Shown here piece by piece: positions 1-10,607 of a stretch of 64,000 bases of DNA. Position 1 is the stretch's first letter. The number at the start of each line of letters is the position of its first letter. The position numbers and the translations under genes were made by a program. The notes below the pieces were generated by a model. That model was given only the letters and a program-made list of their open reading frames with translations, was not told the origin of the DNA and searched no databases. This DNA is from Branchiostoma floridae (taxonomy: Eukaryota > Chordata > Leptocardii > Amphioxiformes > Branchiostomatidae): the NCBI RefSeq assembly GCF_000003815.2, contig NC_049983.1, positions 25,787,003-25,851,002 of the forward strand. Reading direction: 5' to 3'.

Positions 1-16
1 GCCACCAGGTCCAAAT

Positions 17-115
17 CCAATCATCGTAATAACCAATCAGCATTCGATAAATGTAATGTTACACTCTGTCATTGGTCACCGGGAAAAAAGTTACCGAGTA
101 TTAGCGCACGTGACG
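17..115. promoter_or_regulatory. CCAAT / E-box cluster, possible promoter
   Basis: CCAAT occurs at 17-21 and 33-37, its reverse ATTGG at 71-75, and a CACGTGACGTT block (E-box next to a CRE half site) near 108-118. Such clusters mark many metazoan promoters. No transcript start can be shown and it may belong to another gene. Confidence 0.2.
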
Positions 116-784
116 TTGGTAGCCGCCGTGTCGTCTGGCAACTTGTGTTTCCTCTCTAGCTGCTAACAATTTACTATTAAAGTTTCCCCATTTATCCAAG
201 TTAGAAAAACGTGCGCGGTAAATAAGTGAAGAATTCAAAACTATACACTTTATTTCTTATTTCCAAAATTTCTTTTTTTTCAAAAAGACAAAATTTGCGG
301 CAGAAAAGGGGTCGCAATATTGTTGTCAGGCGTCGATCGAGTCGGTTGTGCACTAACGTTGGCCTCCGTGGCACATGGCGCGGCACGCCCCCCTCCCCAG
401 ATGGATCGTCGATCGCAGCGCCCAGCACGTTGGGACGTCTTTCTGGCTACTGCTTCAAGGCTACACCGGCACTGATCACTGCCAAAGAGGCAGCAGACCG
501 TCCTCCTTCGAGTAATGTATAACGTCCTTGGTCTATTTAAAAAGAAATCTAGCCAAAGACTTCACTCCGAAAACGGGGTTACCTGAGGTCGCAGGAAACA
601 AACGCACGCTCGTGGAAAATGACGGCGCGGCCTTGTAAAACCCCACCGATTCGAAAAATTTGAGTAAAATCATCGGGCAAAATAGAAAAAAACACAAAGT
701 GTGATGGTGCCGTTATTTTATCGTCTCGGAAAACTACTTGATGCGGGAGGGCGCAATATCGATCACAGGAGGTAGACACTTTTT

Positions 785-853
785 TATTCAATGACGGAAA
801 AAAATTGGCAGAATTTTTCCATGGGTTGACGAACTGGCTAGAGCCCAGTTTCG
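785..853. repeat. Fragment related to a hAT-type MITE
   Basis: The motif ending in ctggctagagccc with a nearby tgacggaaa block resembles the right end of the complete element at 33360-33693. Only this end is seen, without a matching left terminus. Confidence 0.3.
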
Positions 854-914
854 AAGCATCAAAAATCCCAAATTTTGATTTTGAAAATGGGAGTAAAAGA
901 GGCAACCGACGTCC

Positions 915-1110
915 AATCTCAAGTGCATGATTTTCCTCTCAAATTGCAGGAAATTGTGTTCTAGAGGGTTTGAAAATCCAAATTTTCCCGGGGGAGCATG
1001 CCCCCGGACCCCCCTAGAATGCGAGCGCCTGCGGCGCTCGTTTCGCGCCTCCGGCGCTCATTACGCCCCTCCCAAATATTTGGGCGCATACTTTCAAGAA
1101 CCTGGCGGGA
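915..1110. repeat. Interspersed repeat related to the 1.8-kb element at 18928-20713
   Basis: The block with cccgggggagcatgccc followed by ggaccccc and CG-rich gcgcc/ggcgc motifs recurs in reverse orientation near 20070-20130 inside the large unit-2 element. No terminal repeats are seen here. Confidence 0.4.
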
Positions 1111-1703
1111 ACGCTGCTAACAAGAAAAAATGTTTTCATACTGGTACACCGTACTGGCACCCACCCCTAGTTGTGCATGATACAGTGTATTTGGTGGATG
1201 GGTAGGGATTGCAAAAAGGAAGGTAAAGTTCACTAATGGGCCACCTAGTGGTGAGTTGCGGTACATCAGCTGAACTTTAAGGTTGGAGTTAAAATGTACA
1301 ATGTAGGGTTTTGGGTGCATGGTTCTGAAAAGGTCCTTGAATGTGTTGGGACAATTTTTCCTTTTTGTCCATTTCCTTTCATGATCTTCCCTTTTCCAAG
1401 AAGGTTATGTTTTCAGTTGTGCCATGGCGCAGTAGCTATGGTGTGGGTCTGTATGTATGTCAACAGCATAACTTGAGAAGGTGTGGACTTGAGAAGTAGC
1501 TGTTGTGGAAAGGAATGTCAAGTTATGAAATGGTTAACCTGCCATTTTCCTACAGTACTTAAGCAGGCTGTGTGTGTACGTTCATTTGTCTGTGGACAAC
1601 ATAACTCAAATGTTGGCTTTTCTAGTTGTTGATATATCAATGCTGTTATAATGACCCCTCGATGAAACCAACAATACTGACCCTGACCCTCTTCCCTGTA
1701 CAG

Positions 1704-1802
1704 GACAAGCACACAGCACTGGACCGGGCTGCTGGCTGGGGCCACACTGGCACTTGTGAGGTTCTGATTTCCTCTGGTGCTGAGCTAAACCCCCCAAATA
1801 AG
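1704..1802 (+). CDS. Copy 1 exon: ankyrin repeat
   Basis: A 99-nt, phase 0-0 exon encoding one 33-residue ankyrin repeat (TALDRAAGWGHTGTCEVLI core). The acceptor follows ctgtacag and the donor is AAG|gtagat. It corresponds to copy 2 exon 15786-15884. Confidence 0.85.
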
Positions 1803-4800
1803 GTAGATGCAAAAAGATTGACTTTGCTTTTAAAAATAATGTATAATGTATCTGCACATGTATAATGTATAGAGGGTTAAGATCTAATTGATTCACTTTT
1901 ACTGTTGGCATCCGTCTGTCTCGGAAGACAATGGTAGGTGGACGGGTTAAGGCGACCCGTCTGCCTGGCCTGCACTTGGGTTTTTAAGGTGAAGGAGGGG
2001 TGTGCACGTCCTTCTCCACCCTCTCGTCCACTGGCGCACTAGTCCTACAGGGGCAACTGTATGCAACGTGTAAGACGGTCCCAGCAGATGCAGGTTTGTT
2101 GTTTGGAGTTTCCGTCTCCTAGGAGGATTTCCGACCAAGGATGCAAGGGGTTCCTCCTACCCGACTCATGTGTCATGGCGGGTGCGTCATGCCCGAACAT
2201 GCCCCTATGGCCTGTCGCCACCACAAAGGCCTGTCACTGCCACTAGCCGTAGCTATGTACTCATTTACACCTGAGTTAGGTGAGGAAAGTCGTGTAAAGT
2301 GCCTTTCCCAAGGGCACAAGATCGGTGACACGGCAAGCGGATTTGAACCCCGGACCTCTCGGGCCTGAGACCAACGCGCTCCCGATCGTGCCACGCGGTC
2401 CCATACTTTTACTATAGTGTATATGAATAGAAAGTTCAAATCTAATTGATTTATTAATTGAGTTTAAGACAAACATACAAGGGAAAGATGAATGATTAAA
2501 ATACAGAGGGCAGCAGTTTTTCTGGATTATGGTATCCAGGGGGTGCAAGGTAAAATGCAAGGAGAAAAATAAAATCATGTGCACAGATTGACTACAGCAA
2601 TGTTTAATTTACTACTTTACAGCCTGATGTTTTTGACATTTTTCCAATCTGGTTATCCAATCAATATATTGATATATATATTATGTATATATTTATATAC
2701 ATCTATCTATCTACATCTATTTATATATGTGTGTAACTTTATGTATGTAAAGGTTATATATATTGATGATGCTGGGAAATTTGTTTTCTACTATAATAAC
2801 TCTTGAGTTTCTCTTGTTTTTGCTGCCTGTTGTTTCCTTGATGATCAACTGCTTCTTAATGCCCCGATTAATGCACCACTATTGACCCTGACTCTCCTCT
2901 CTGCACACGAACAGGCCACACCTCTTCATTGGGCTGCTAAATACGGCCGCACCGGGACTTGTGAGCTGTTATTGCGGAAGGGTGCAGAAGTGACTGCCAA
3001 AGATGAGGTCATACATGCTTGTTTCACTTTAACTCCTGAAGTCTTCATGGATGCCAGACATTAATCTTTTGATTACAGAATTGTTCACTAAATTCCCTTA
3101 AATAGATCTTGTCAGGACACAAGATTTTAAAAATCTGTTTGTTACACAAATCTTTGAATTACTTCTTCCTGGATTAATTTCTGAACATATTTGTTTGAAA
3201 TATTAAGTGACAGAAGTGACAGAAGGAACCATCTCTTAATTGATAATGTAATAATGCAAGAAAAATGGTGGCCTTTGCATTGTAAAAATCATTTTTTTGC
3301 TGTGACTGCTAATTCTGTGTTGTTTAATTGTTGTTGTCACTCAGTTGCAGGTAATCAAGCAGATGATTTATATATAGAAGTGACTTTCTCTCATGTATCT
3401 TTCTACAGCGTGGGAGGACTCCATTAAACTGTGCAACTGATTGGGAGACTCAGCGTTTCTTGAAGGTAAGTCCAGACTTTGCAGTTTTTCCACTATACTT
3501 GTGATTTTCCTGGTATGAAAACTGAGCTGCTGAGATCACTTGTGGTGAAAATTGATGTCCTGTGCTAAAAAGCAGTTTTATAGGATATAAAAACCCTCTC
3601 TAACAAGATTTCTCCAGTGTCACTGACAAAGAAAAACGGATGTTGTTTGAAAAGTCTGACCGTTTCCAAAATCATATCCAGTTGCTTCAGTGACTGCTTT
3701 TGGCGTATCTTATTACTTGGATGTTTAACCTTCATCGAGATATGTTGTGCTGTTGCCAGTTACCATTTCAGGGCTTCTTGGTTGGCTTTGTACAGGTCTT
3801 GGTTGGTGGTCCCCATTTGCACAGAGAATGTGCTCCATATATGTAGGATCACCACATCATTGGTTGATCTCAAAAGAACCTCTGGATACTTGCTTTGCCT
3901 CAAAGTTGAACGATTGTATTGAATTTTTTCAATTAACATTTTCCCTCTAAGGAAGCGGAGAGAAAGGCAGAACAAGAGAAGTCCTACCGCGAGTTGCTGC
4001 AGACGTCAGGCGGAGTGAAGGTCAACAGGTTTAAGGTGTTCCTGGGAGGGAATGAGACAAATGGGAAGTCAACACTGAAGAAAAGTCTTAGGAAGGCAGG
4101 TTACCTTTAATTATGATTAATCCCTTTTAGATTAAGAAAAATGGAAAGAAATTCATCATTTAATTATGAAGGTATTGATCATTTTAGAATGTCATTTATG
4201 AACTAAATCCTTTTGGCAAATGTTTTGAGTTATGAGTTTTTAAAACTAATTGTGATCAATGTTATTCTTTCACAAACCAGGACCCGTCAACTGAGGGACA
4301 GAGTGTGCCGTCTTCTGATGAGGAGCTTTATGACCCCACCCCTGGGGTGGATATTGAAACGTTTCCTATTCCAGGGGTGGGGGAGGTCAGCCTGTGGGAT
4401 TTTGCTGGGCAGGCGGAGTACGCGGTAACCCACAATATGTTCATGAACTCAGAGAACACCGTCTTCATTGTGCTGTACAACATCATGGACAAGAGTGAGA
4501 CCCAAGAAAAGCAGGTAACCAGAACTTGTATTGCTCATATGAAATCTCATGAAAGGTCTTTGTTGGTAAATAACATCATCAAAGGGATAAACTGCATCCA
4601 ACACAAAGAGAGCCCAAAAAAACTAAAGATGACTGACATGATTCTTCAGAACACGTGTCATATTTTTCCATGGACAGAATATCCTGTTCAATTTTTACAG
4701 ATATGGGATTGCATGTGACAAATTTTTTGCTTGATTAATTGATTAATTGGTTTATTACAGGAGAAATGAATGATCTAATAACTCATGCTTGTTGATGCTG

Positions 4801-7800
4801 GTCATGTGATGTCACAGGTCCACTGGTGGTTGTGTTTCATCAAGGCCTGCAACCCGGACCGGAAGCCTGATGTCATCTTGGTGGCCAGTCATGCGGACAA
4901 GGTGAAACCTGACAGAGGTGAGGATAGACGTAAAGAACGGAAGAACATGTAGTTGTTTATGCAGCCATCTTGAAGATTAAAGAAAAATGTATAATAAATA
5001 TAGCATTTTCTTCCCATCCAGGACAAAATCTAGCAGCCCGTTTGCTTAAGGGGATGAAAGAAGAGTTCAAAGACCACCTCCGTATCGCAGATGAAGTGAT
5101 CCTGATGGACTGTAGGAAGACTCGGACACCAGAGATGGAAGTACTCAAGAGTCTGCTGCTCGAGATGAGAGAGGCCTTGCTGCCAGTGAGTATATTTTTC
5201 AAGATTCAAAGGACCAACATGGTTCCACATATATACATACACAATATATGCCTCATGGGTCAGTATGCACATTTTCTTGTTCAGTGACTTCAAGACGTTA
5301 GTCTTCCCAAAAGGCATTTTCGTCCATGTACTTTAAGTGTTAAGTGACTGATTGCTTTGAAATATAAACTCTAAGGAAAAACAATGATTTGAAAAGACCT
5401 ACGTGTATGCGTTTTTCAACATATTATGTGCGAAGACGAAAGTTATTACCAGGTACCAATTTGTTGTAATTCACAATTTTTCAGAACCAACGAGACATGC
5501 CAGTGCTGTGTGCGAAGATCATGGAGCTCCTACCAGAGTGGGGTAAGAAGTGGACCACCCCCAAATTCCCCGTGATGATGTGGCCTGACTATGTCAGGGA
5601 GGTCAAAGGAATCAACGAGCTTGTGACTGAAGACTTCCTCGAGAAATCCACACAATACTTGCACCATCTGGCAGAGGTATGATATCAAGGCCTCACCTGT
5701 GAATAAAACTTATCATGGTCCATAATATTCATCACGATGGCTCTCACAACAGAACTAACAGGAGTGCCATCGTAGTCTGTTCACCAGGACTAACATGCTT
5801 TCTCTCACTATTGCATAGGATCCTAGTAAACTAACTTGGGTGGCTAGAATGGAACAACACTGCATTACTTTTTCCATGAAAACTGATGGTAACTTTTAAG
5901 ATATCGTGTGTGTAATAAGATTAGTTGTGGAGTAGATTAATGCCATGCAGTATGACAATCTGGAACAAAGTCTAATTTACAATCAGGCAGTTCACTTTTC
6001 TAACACCTTGGTCACCTGTTTTAAATCCAGCTTCTGTTCATCACCCCGGCCACTTCTGATGGTATCCTTGTCCTGAAGCCCAACTGGCTTGGTACAAAGA
6101 TCTTCGGCCCAGTCATGGCACCAGACAACTTCCCCCTTCCCCGCATATTAAGGAAGCGTCGGACTCAGGACTACATCCACAGGTCAGAAATCGAGACAGT
6201 GTTCCAAGACATTACTGATGACGTGGATCTCCTGATCACCCTACTGGAAGAGTTCCAGCTCTGCCACTCCTATGACGGACAGACCTTCATCTTCCCAGGG
6301 CTGCTGACACAAACCATGCCTCCTGACAAGTGGCAACTCACACATGAGCTAAAGGTGGTCTACTTTGGGAAGCAAGTCCAGTGTGCCGACTCAACCGACA
6401 TGTTCTCCTCCGGGTTCTTCCCCCGAGTGCAGACCCGCCTGATGAGGGAGCTGGAGAATCCCCCGCAGCTGTGGAGAGATGGCGCCAAGTGTGCCGACAG
6501 GGATGTGGAAGGTCTGATCAAACTCTCTCCGGACGGCCGTGCTGTCAACATCTGTGTGCGGAGTGCACAGGGTGACAAGGGTCAGTGTAGCAAGATGCTG
6601 CAGCAGCTGGAGAACATCATTGCTGATGTGCTCTATGAGTGCAGCCCTGGTACTGTCACAGTAGAGAATGTGCTCAGTGCTCGTGCACTTAAGGATCACA
6701 TGGAGGAATTCTATTCCTACAGCAAGGAGGAGATCAGCAAGGCAAGAGCAGAGGGTGGTACAATACATCATCACGACCTCGGGTTCACAGAACAGGTCAG
6801 TGACCTACTGTGTGAGGAGACCCCGCTCACCAGGTACCGCCCAGAGCTGGTCCAGGCCTTGCAGGATGTGGAGCCAATCCTGAAGCACCTGCAGGTACTC
6901 AACATCCTGACGGCTGACGAACGCGACATCATCAGGGCTAAGAGCACGCCCCAGGATCGCGCACGAGCGCTGCTGGACACCATGGAGACAAAGAAGGAAG
7001 ATGCACTTCAGGTGTTCACAGCTTATGTTGGCCCAAAAATCTTAGACAGTGTGTTTCCCAACCTGTGCATACACTGCTTGGAATGCAAGCCGTGTAAGTA
7101 CAAGTCTTATGATTCATTTTTACAGCAGACTGAAAATAGTCAATAGTGAAATCGTTCTACTGGTCCGAAAACAATGATGATTCCTGCATCTATTTTTTCA
7201 TGTTTTGACCAAATTTGTAATGGTATTGGCAGAAGTAAATGTCAGTAGGGGAATGTTACAGGGTTAGCCTTGTCTATACCGGTAGTTACAGTGATTCTGT
7301 CTTCTCCATGCAGGCCCCATCCCGCTGGCCTGTGGATGTGACTACTTGCTGTGTGCTGCCTGCATGAAGAGTCAGACCCAGTCGTTCCGCTGCCCCAAGC
7401 ACCGCACTGAAACAACAGGCCTGGGTATGGCACTTATCATTTACACAAAATGTCACCAGCAGCATATATATTGCCATGAATGCCTAACCGAAACCTATTG
7501 TATTTAAAGTGTCTAAGTGTTATTGATATGTGTGTATGTGTTTTTATTATGTATAGTATATACATATATGGGTTATCATAGATACAAATGCATACATGTA
7601 GATAGATAGGTGTTTACTAACACTGATTAATAGAGCAGACAATTGAATATATTCCACATCAGCAATGTTCCTGCTCCAGGTTTTGTTTGTCGGAAGGATC
7701 CTGAAGACCTTTATGAAGGATTCTGGTTTGCTAAAAATTTTGGTATGGTCAGCATAGTACATTTTGGCTACTTTTTTACCAATAGCACATCAAGACTGAC

Positions 7801-8727
7801 AGTTTCCTTTGAACAGTTTCTGAATATCCACCTCATTATGCTGCAGGGTACAACACGTTCGTTATTGCTGTCGGCCAGGACGGGTTCGTGGAAGATGCCG
7901 AGACCTTCAAGGAGGTCGTCACCAATCCCAACATCTGTGGTGTGAGGTACTGGAAACTGCTGCTACTTCCAGACATCACAGATATTAAAGCCGCAGTTAG
8001 AAAAGTAGCAGCAAAGATCCAGCAGGTTCCAAAAGGCCAGCAGTCAGTCTTCATCTACTACCACAGCGGCCATGGAAAAGAGCAGGGCCTCTTCTTCTCA
8101 GAGTGGCAGGAAGAAGACAAATTATATGCTGTGTTGTCCAAGGAACTTCGAGACATCTTAAGTGGAAGTGGTGCCACTAAGTCACTCTTCATCTTGGATG
8201 CGTGCCATGCCTCATCCATTGAGGTCTACACCATAAAGGGCGTACAGCAAGAGAATAACTCGAGCAGTGAGCAAACAAAGATGGAAGATGGCGAGGAAGA
8301 ATTTCCAGGGGACGACAAGTTTTACTCGGAACCACCAAAGGCCATGTATGGTAATGACAAGATTCCAGAGGGTTCTATTCTATGGGCATCCAGCAGGCAA
8401 AACGAAAAGTCTGTGAAGAAGGAAAAGTACAGCGTGTTCACCAAGTACATCCTCAGTGGCCTACAGGGAGGCAACTGTGGGCAGGACAACTGCCCGAACT
8501 GCCAGTCATTCCAGCGGCAGGCCAGGGACACAGGGGCAGTCAGCCTGGACCTCCTTCACGACTACGTGTGTGACCACATGATGCACGATCAGACGTCACT
8601 GCAGAGCCAGACACCTTCATTAGTGGGTCAGAAGGGGAAAAGATACTGGATAGCGTACACACAAGACCAAGCCGGGGGGACGCACGTTGAGGAGGTTGAT
8701 GCAGCTGGTGCAGGCCCTGATCGATGA
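1704..8727 (+). CDS. Ankyrin-Roc-COR-CARD-RING-like-metacaspase protein, copy 1 (5' end outside window)
   Basis: Exons: 1704-1802, 2915-3007, 3409-3465, 3952-4095, 4281-4514, 4818-4917, 5022-5185, 5485-5676, 6031-7093, 7314-7424, 7847-8727. Together they give 3,138 nt, 1,045 aa plus stop, with every junction in phase and no internal stop. Visible domains in order: ankyrin repeats; Roc GTPase with P-loop GNETNGKS, DFAGQ (G3) and SHADK (G4-like); COR with the hydrophobic LLFITP..NWLG core; a CARD-like helical segment at 6838-7027; a Cys-rich RING-like finger split by an intron; and a C14 protease with His in SGHG (8071-8073) and Cys in LDAC (8203-8205). Known for the families: Roc-COR modules bind GTP and dimerise, CARDs make homotypic contacts, C14 proteases cleave after basic or acidic residues. 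Inferred: a cytosolic innate-immune or cell-death regulator carrying its own protease. First exons (four more ankyrin-type exons in copy 2) must lie upstream of position 1. An ordered exon-by-exon paralogue lies at 12331-24755. Confidence 0.88.
1904..2404 (-). mobile_element. tRNA-derived SINE in an ankyrin intron
   Basis: On the - strand a tRNA-like head near 2340-2402 has a box A-like TGGCACGATCGG and a box B-like GGTTCAAATCC. A long body follows, containing the ttgtgccc..aaaggcactt block that recurs near 62575. The 9-bp direct repeat ACTTTTACT at 1895-1903 and 2405-2413 is a good target-site duplication. Confidence 0.75.
2915..3007 (+). CDS. Copy 1 exon: short (31-residue) ankyrin repeat
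   Basis: A 93-nt phase 0-0 exon with core ATPLHWAAKYGRTGTCELLL. It begins two codons later than its 99-nt neighbours: the acceptor AG lies in what would be the usual GAC-CAG start (here GAA-CAG), so those two codons are now intronic. The same shift is present in copy 2 (16464-16556). Confidence 0.85.
3409..3465 (+). CDS. Copy 1 exon: terminal half ankyrin repeat
   Basis: A 57-nt phase 0-0 exon encoding 19 residues beginning RGRTPLNCA, the first half of an ankyrin unit closing the repeat stack. The acceptor is ttctacag and the donor AAG|gtaagt. Copy 2 equivalent is 16916-16972. Confidence 0.8.
3952..4095 (+). CDS. Copy 1 exon: Roc GTPase P-loop
   Basis: A 144-nt exon with a charged helix (EAERKAEQEK) leading into strand VNRFKVFLGG and P-loop GNETNGKST (Walker A, GxxxxGKS/T). 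The reading frame demands that the exon end at AAG|gcaggt, a GC donor, because the next exon begins in phase 0 with GAC. Confidence 0.85.
4281..4514 (+). CDS. Copy 1 exon: Roc switch regions
   Basis: Encodes 78 residues with an acidic loop (SSDEE), the PTPGVDIE switch-I-like motif, WDFAGQAEY (G3, DxxGQ) and the following strand TVFIVLYNI. Donor is CAG|gtaacc. Confidence 0.9.
4818..4917 (+). CDS. Copy 1 exon: Roc G4 region
   Basis: A 100-nt exon (phase 0 to 1) encoding VHWWLCFIKACNP and the strand PDVILVASHADKV. SHADK fills the place of the NKxD guanine-specificity motif, as in Roc domains that use a THxD form. Confidence 0.88.
5022..5185 (+). CDS. Copy 1 exon: C-terminal Roc / Roc-COR linker
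   Basis: A 164-nt exon (phase 1 to 0) encoding RLLKGMKEEFKDHLRI, then VILMDCRKTRTPEM, a late Roc strand with a conserved Cys, and a Leu-rich helix. The copy 2 counterpart is 18722-18885. Confidence 0.88.
5485..5676 (+). CDS. Copy 1 exon: start of COR domain
   Basis: Encodes 64 residues with KIMELLPEWGKKW and PVMMWPDYVREV, typical of the N-terminal part of COR where helices pack on Roc. Acceptor tttttcag, donor GAG|gtatga. Confidence 0.85.
6031..7093 (+). CDS. Copy 1 exon: main COR body, linker, CARD-like fold and first zinc ligands
   Basis: A long 1,063-nt exon (phase 0 to 1). It opens with LLFITP and LVLKPNWLGTKIFGP (COR), continues through FQLCHSYDGQTFIFPGLL and FFPRVQTRLMRELE. From 6838 to 7027 it encodes a six-helix-like CARD pattern (VEPILKHLQ, NILTADERDII, RARALLDTM, ALQVF). 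It ends with IHCLECKPC, the first Cys pairs of a RING-like finger. The last frame codon is completed by the next exon. Confidence 0.88.
7314..7424 (+). CDS. Copy 1 exon: RING-like Cys-rich finger
   Basis: A 111-nt exon (phase 1-1) encoding PIPLACGCDYLLCAACM then FRCPKHR. With the preceding HCLEC it gives C-x2-C...C-x-C...C-x2-C...C-x2-H, resembling RING or B-box zinc fingers with irregular spacing. An E3 role is possible but not shown. Confidence 0.8.
7847..8727 (+). CDS. Copy 1 exon: C14 metacaspase/caspase-type protease, C-terminus
   Basis: An 881-nt terminal exon. NTFVIAVGQDGF opens the caspase fold; FIYYHSGHGKE carries the catalytic His (8071-8073); LFILDACHASS carries the catalytic Cys (8203-8205). 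GSILWASS and KYSVFTKYIL match later p20/p10-like strands, followed by a CGQDNCPNC cluster. The chain ends AGAGPDR-TGA at 8725-8727. The exon is continuous here, whereas copy 2 has an intron after GVR. Confidence 0.9.
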
Positions 8728-8899
8728 TGCACCTTAAGCCGCTCCTGGACCACCTGCAGACAGAGGTCCTCAGCATGGCGGAGTGTGACATCATCATGTC
8801 CAAGGTGTCTTAACACTCCACAATTGCACACTGCCGGCAATGGGACCAAAGGGAGATGATGCACGTCAGGTGTTTAAGGCTCAGGAAACAATGTTGTGA
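8724..8899 (+). pseudogene. Out-of-frame CARD-like remnant after the stop of copy 1
   Basis: An ATG at 8724-8726 overlaps the TGA stop (ATGA). The frame reads LKPLLDHLQTEVLSMAECDI, which aligns with the internal CARD, but stops at 8811-8813. A further match (PAMGPKGDDARQVFKA) resumes in another frame up to about 8899. The intact version lies at 24752-24937. Probably untranslated relic of a second CARD. Confidence 0.6.
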
Positions 8900-9971
8900 A
8901 CTTGATATAGAGTTTTTGCTTCAAAGCTGATTGCATACTGCAAAGCTTATTCTGCTGCAATTTAGTTAAGTGCAATACTTCATTTACCCATTTCGAAGTC
9001 ATTGAAGGGAATAGAGTGGATACATGTACATATATTCAAGGACAGTTTTAAAGCCAAGGCAGGAAATGTTTGAAACAAAGCTACCCATTTGTAGATACAG
9101 ACATGGCCTTACCTTTATGGTGCATGATTTTATGTTTGATGTGATATAATGTTTTATCGCTATATTTCTCGTTTATAGTCTCTGAATTTGAAGATTTTTA
9201 GGCATCTTGCTTTATTTGTCCACATAGTTTTTTTTGCCTTCGCACATTAGATTTTGGAGTCTGCAGAGGATTTCATTCCTAAAATTTACTTGCTGTGGCC
9301 TAATGTAGACAAACATATTGATGCTTCTGAATTCTGATTCAACAGATGAGTGTACTATTTGACGAATAGAGAATCAGCTTCTTAATGGGGAAGTACGTCT
9401 GATCACAAGCCAATGGAGATGTTAACAAAATTTAAGATGGGTGAATGTAAATATACATGTAGATAGTGTAACAAGAGGACATTTAGACTAATATAGATAC
9501 TAGTGGTACTGATTACAAAGAGGCTGGAGAAGTAAGTGTGAAGTCATGACCCGGGTGCAGAAATCCATCACATTTTCACTCCCCAGCCAAGTTTCTAAAT
9601 GGTCCCGAAGGTTTGTTTTTACCGCCAAATTAATAGATGTGACTGACGCACATTTGGTGATAACGGGAGAAAGTCGGTAGTCAAGTGTATTTGGATGCCC
9701 TTCCTAGTACAATACCGTTGTGGTCATGACATCACATGGTGGCAGATGTATAAGATTCATAATGACGATGAAGTTTGTTGCTTATATGCCTAAATATGTA
9801 TAATGATAAGTTTTGTTGCAAAACAGTTGTATACGATACAACTTACATGTATGGTAATGAGGGACATTTTGGTGTAGAAGGCGACAGATAGTTAAATGTA
9901 TATAAAGCATATCATGACATTCAATTACAAATGTATAATATTTGAAATTTTAGCAATGGTGGCAATGGTGT

Positions 9972-10181
9972 TAGAGTGCGGTCACATGTAGGTCGATAAT
10001 AGGATTTTTAAGCAGGATTTTTAAGCAGGCAGTGACAGGAGAATTGAGCCCACAAGGATCAAAGAGAGTGTTTTGTGTAGTAAGACAGCTGAACATTGTA
10101 GGGCACATGCATGGCTGTCCTAAAATATGCCCCAAGTTGGCGATCGTGGGACAATCGCACCAACTATGTGACCGCACCTTT
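9972..10181. repeat. Inverted-repeat element shared by both duplicated units
   Basis: Ends with opposed gtgcggtcacat / atgtgaccgcacc arms. The same element stands at 26256-26462 downstream of copy 2, so it was inserted before the duplication. Confidence 0.55.
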
Positions 10182-10189
10182 AGAAGTGC

Positions 10190-10195
10190 AATAAA
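10190..10195 (+). promoter_or_regulatory. Candidate polyadenylation signal of copy 1
   Basis: AATAAA conserved at the corresponding place of unit 2 (26472-26477). It lies 1.46 kb after the stop codon next to a repeat, so it may be fortuitous. Confidence 0.3.
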
Positions 10196-10607
10196 AGAAA
10201 AAGGGTTCGCCGCACTTTTGGGTTTCATGTCATTTTTTCTACGCCAAAGTGAACAGACTAAAGATGCAAACACGTAAGAGCATGTTTGTCAATAATCATA
10301 ACCATCATAATTATAACAGCACCTAAAATATTGCAGATATATAAATAGACACTTGCATGTTCCAAGACCAGATACAGAATTTGAACGTTCCACTTTGCAT
10401 GTTGCTACATTTTCAAGTTGTTACATTTTTAAATTGTTACAACTTCTGTAACCAAAAGCTGCCTTGGATAATGTTACATACTTGTAAATACCAAGGGCAT
10501 AGTTGAAGATAACTGACCTAAAATTTATGAACTGACACATAGCTTGGTGAGCTGTTAATACTGACTTAATTAAAGTAAAAGAATATAACTTACAAAAGTA
10601 AGTACAG

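Larger units (their letters stand above)
1..1703. other. 5' flank/intron of the first Roco-protease gene; no exon recognised
   Basis: No exon matching the first four ankyrin exons of the downstream paralogue is visible, so these should lie upstream of the window. The stretch contains repeat-like DNA around 785-1110 and an A/T-rich remainder. The open frames at 226-522 and 579-905 have no recognisable domain. Confidence 0.5.

Noticed and set aside
8640-8727. Programmed -1 frameshift fusing the protease to the downstream CARD-like frame
   Set aside because: No X-XXY-YYZ heptamer in the correct phase: the G-run at about 8673 is out of phase and shifting there meets a stop; copy 2 lacks the run altogether.
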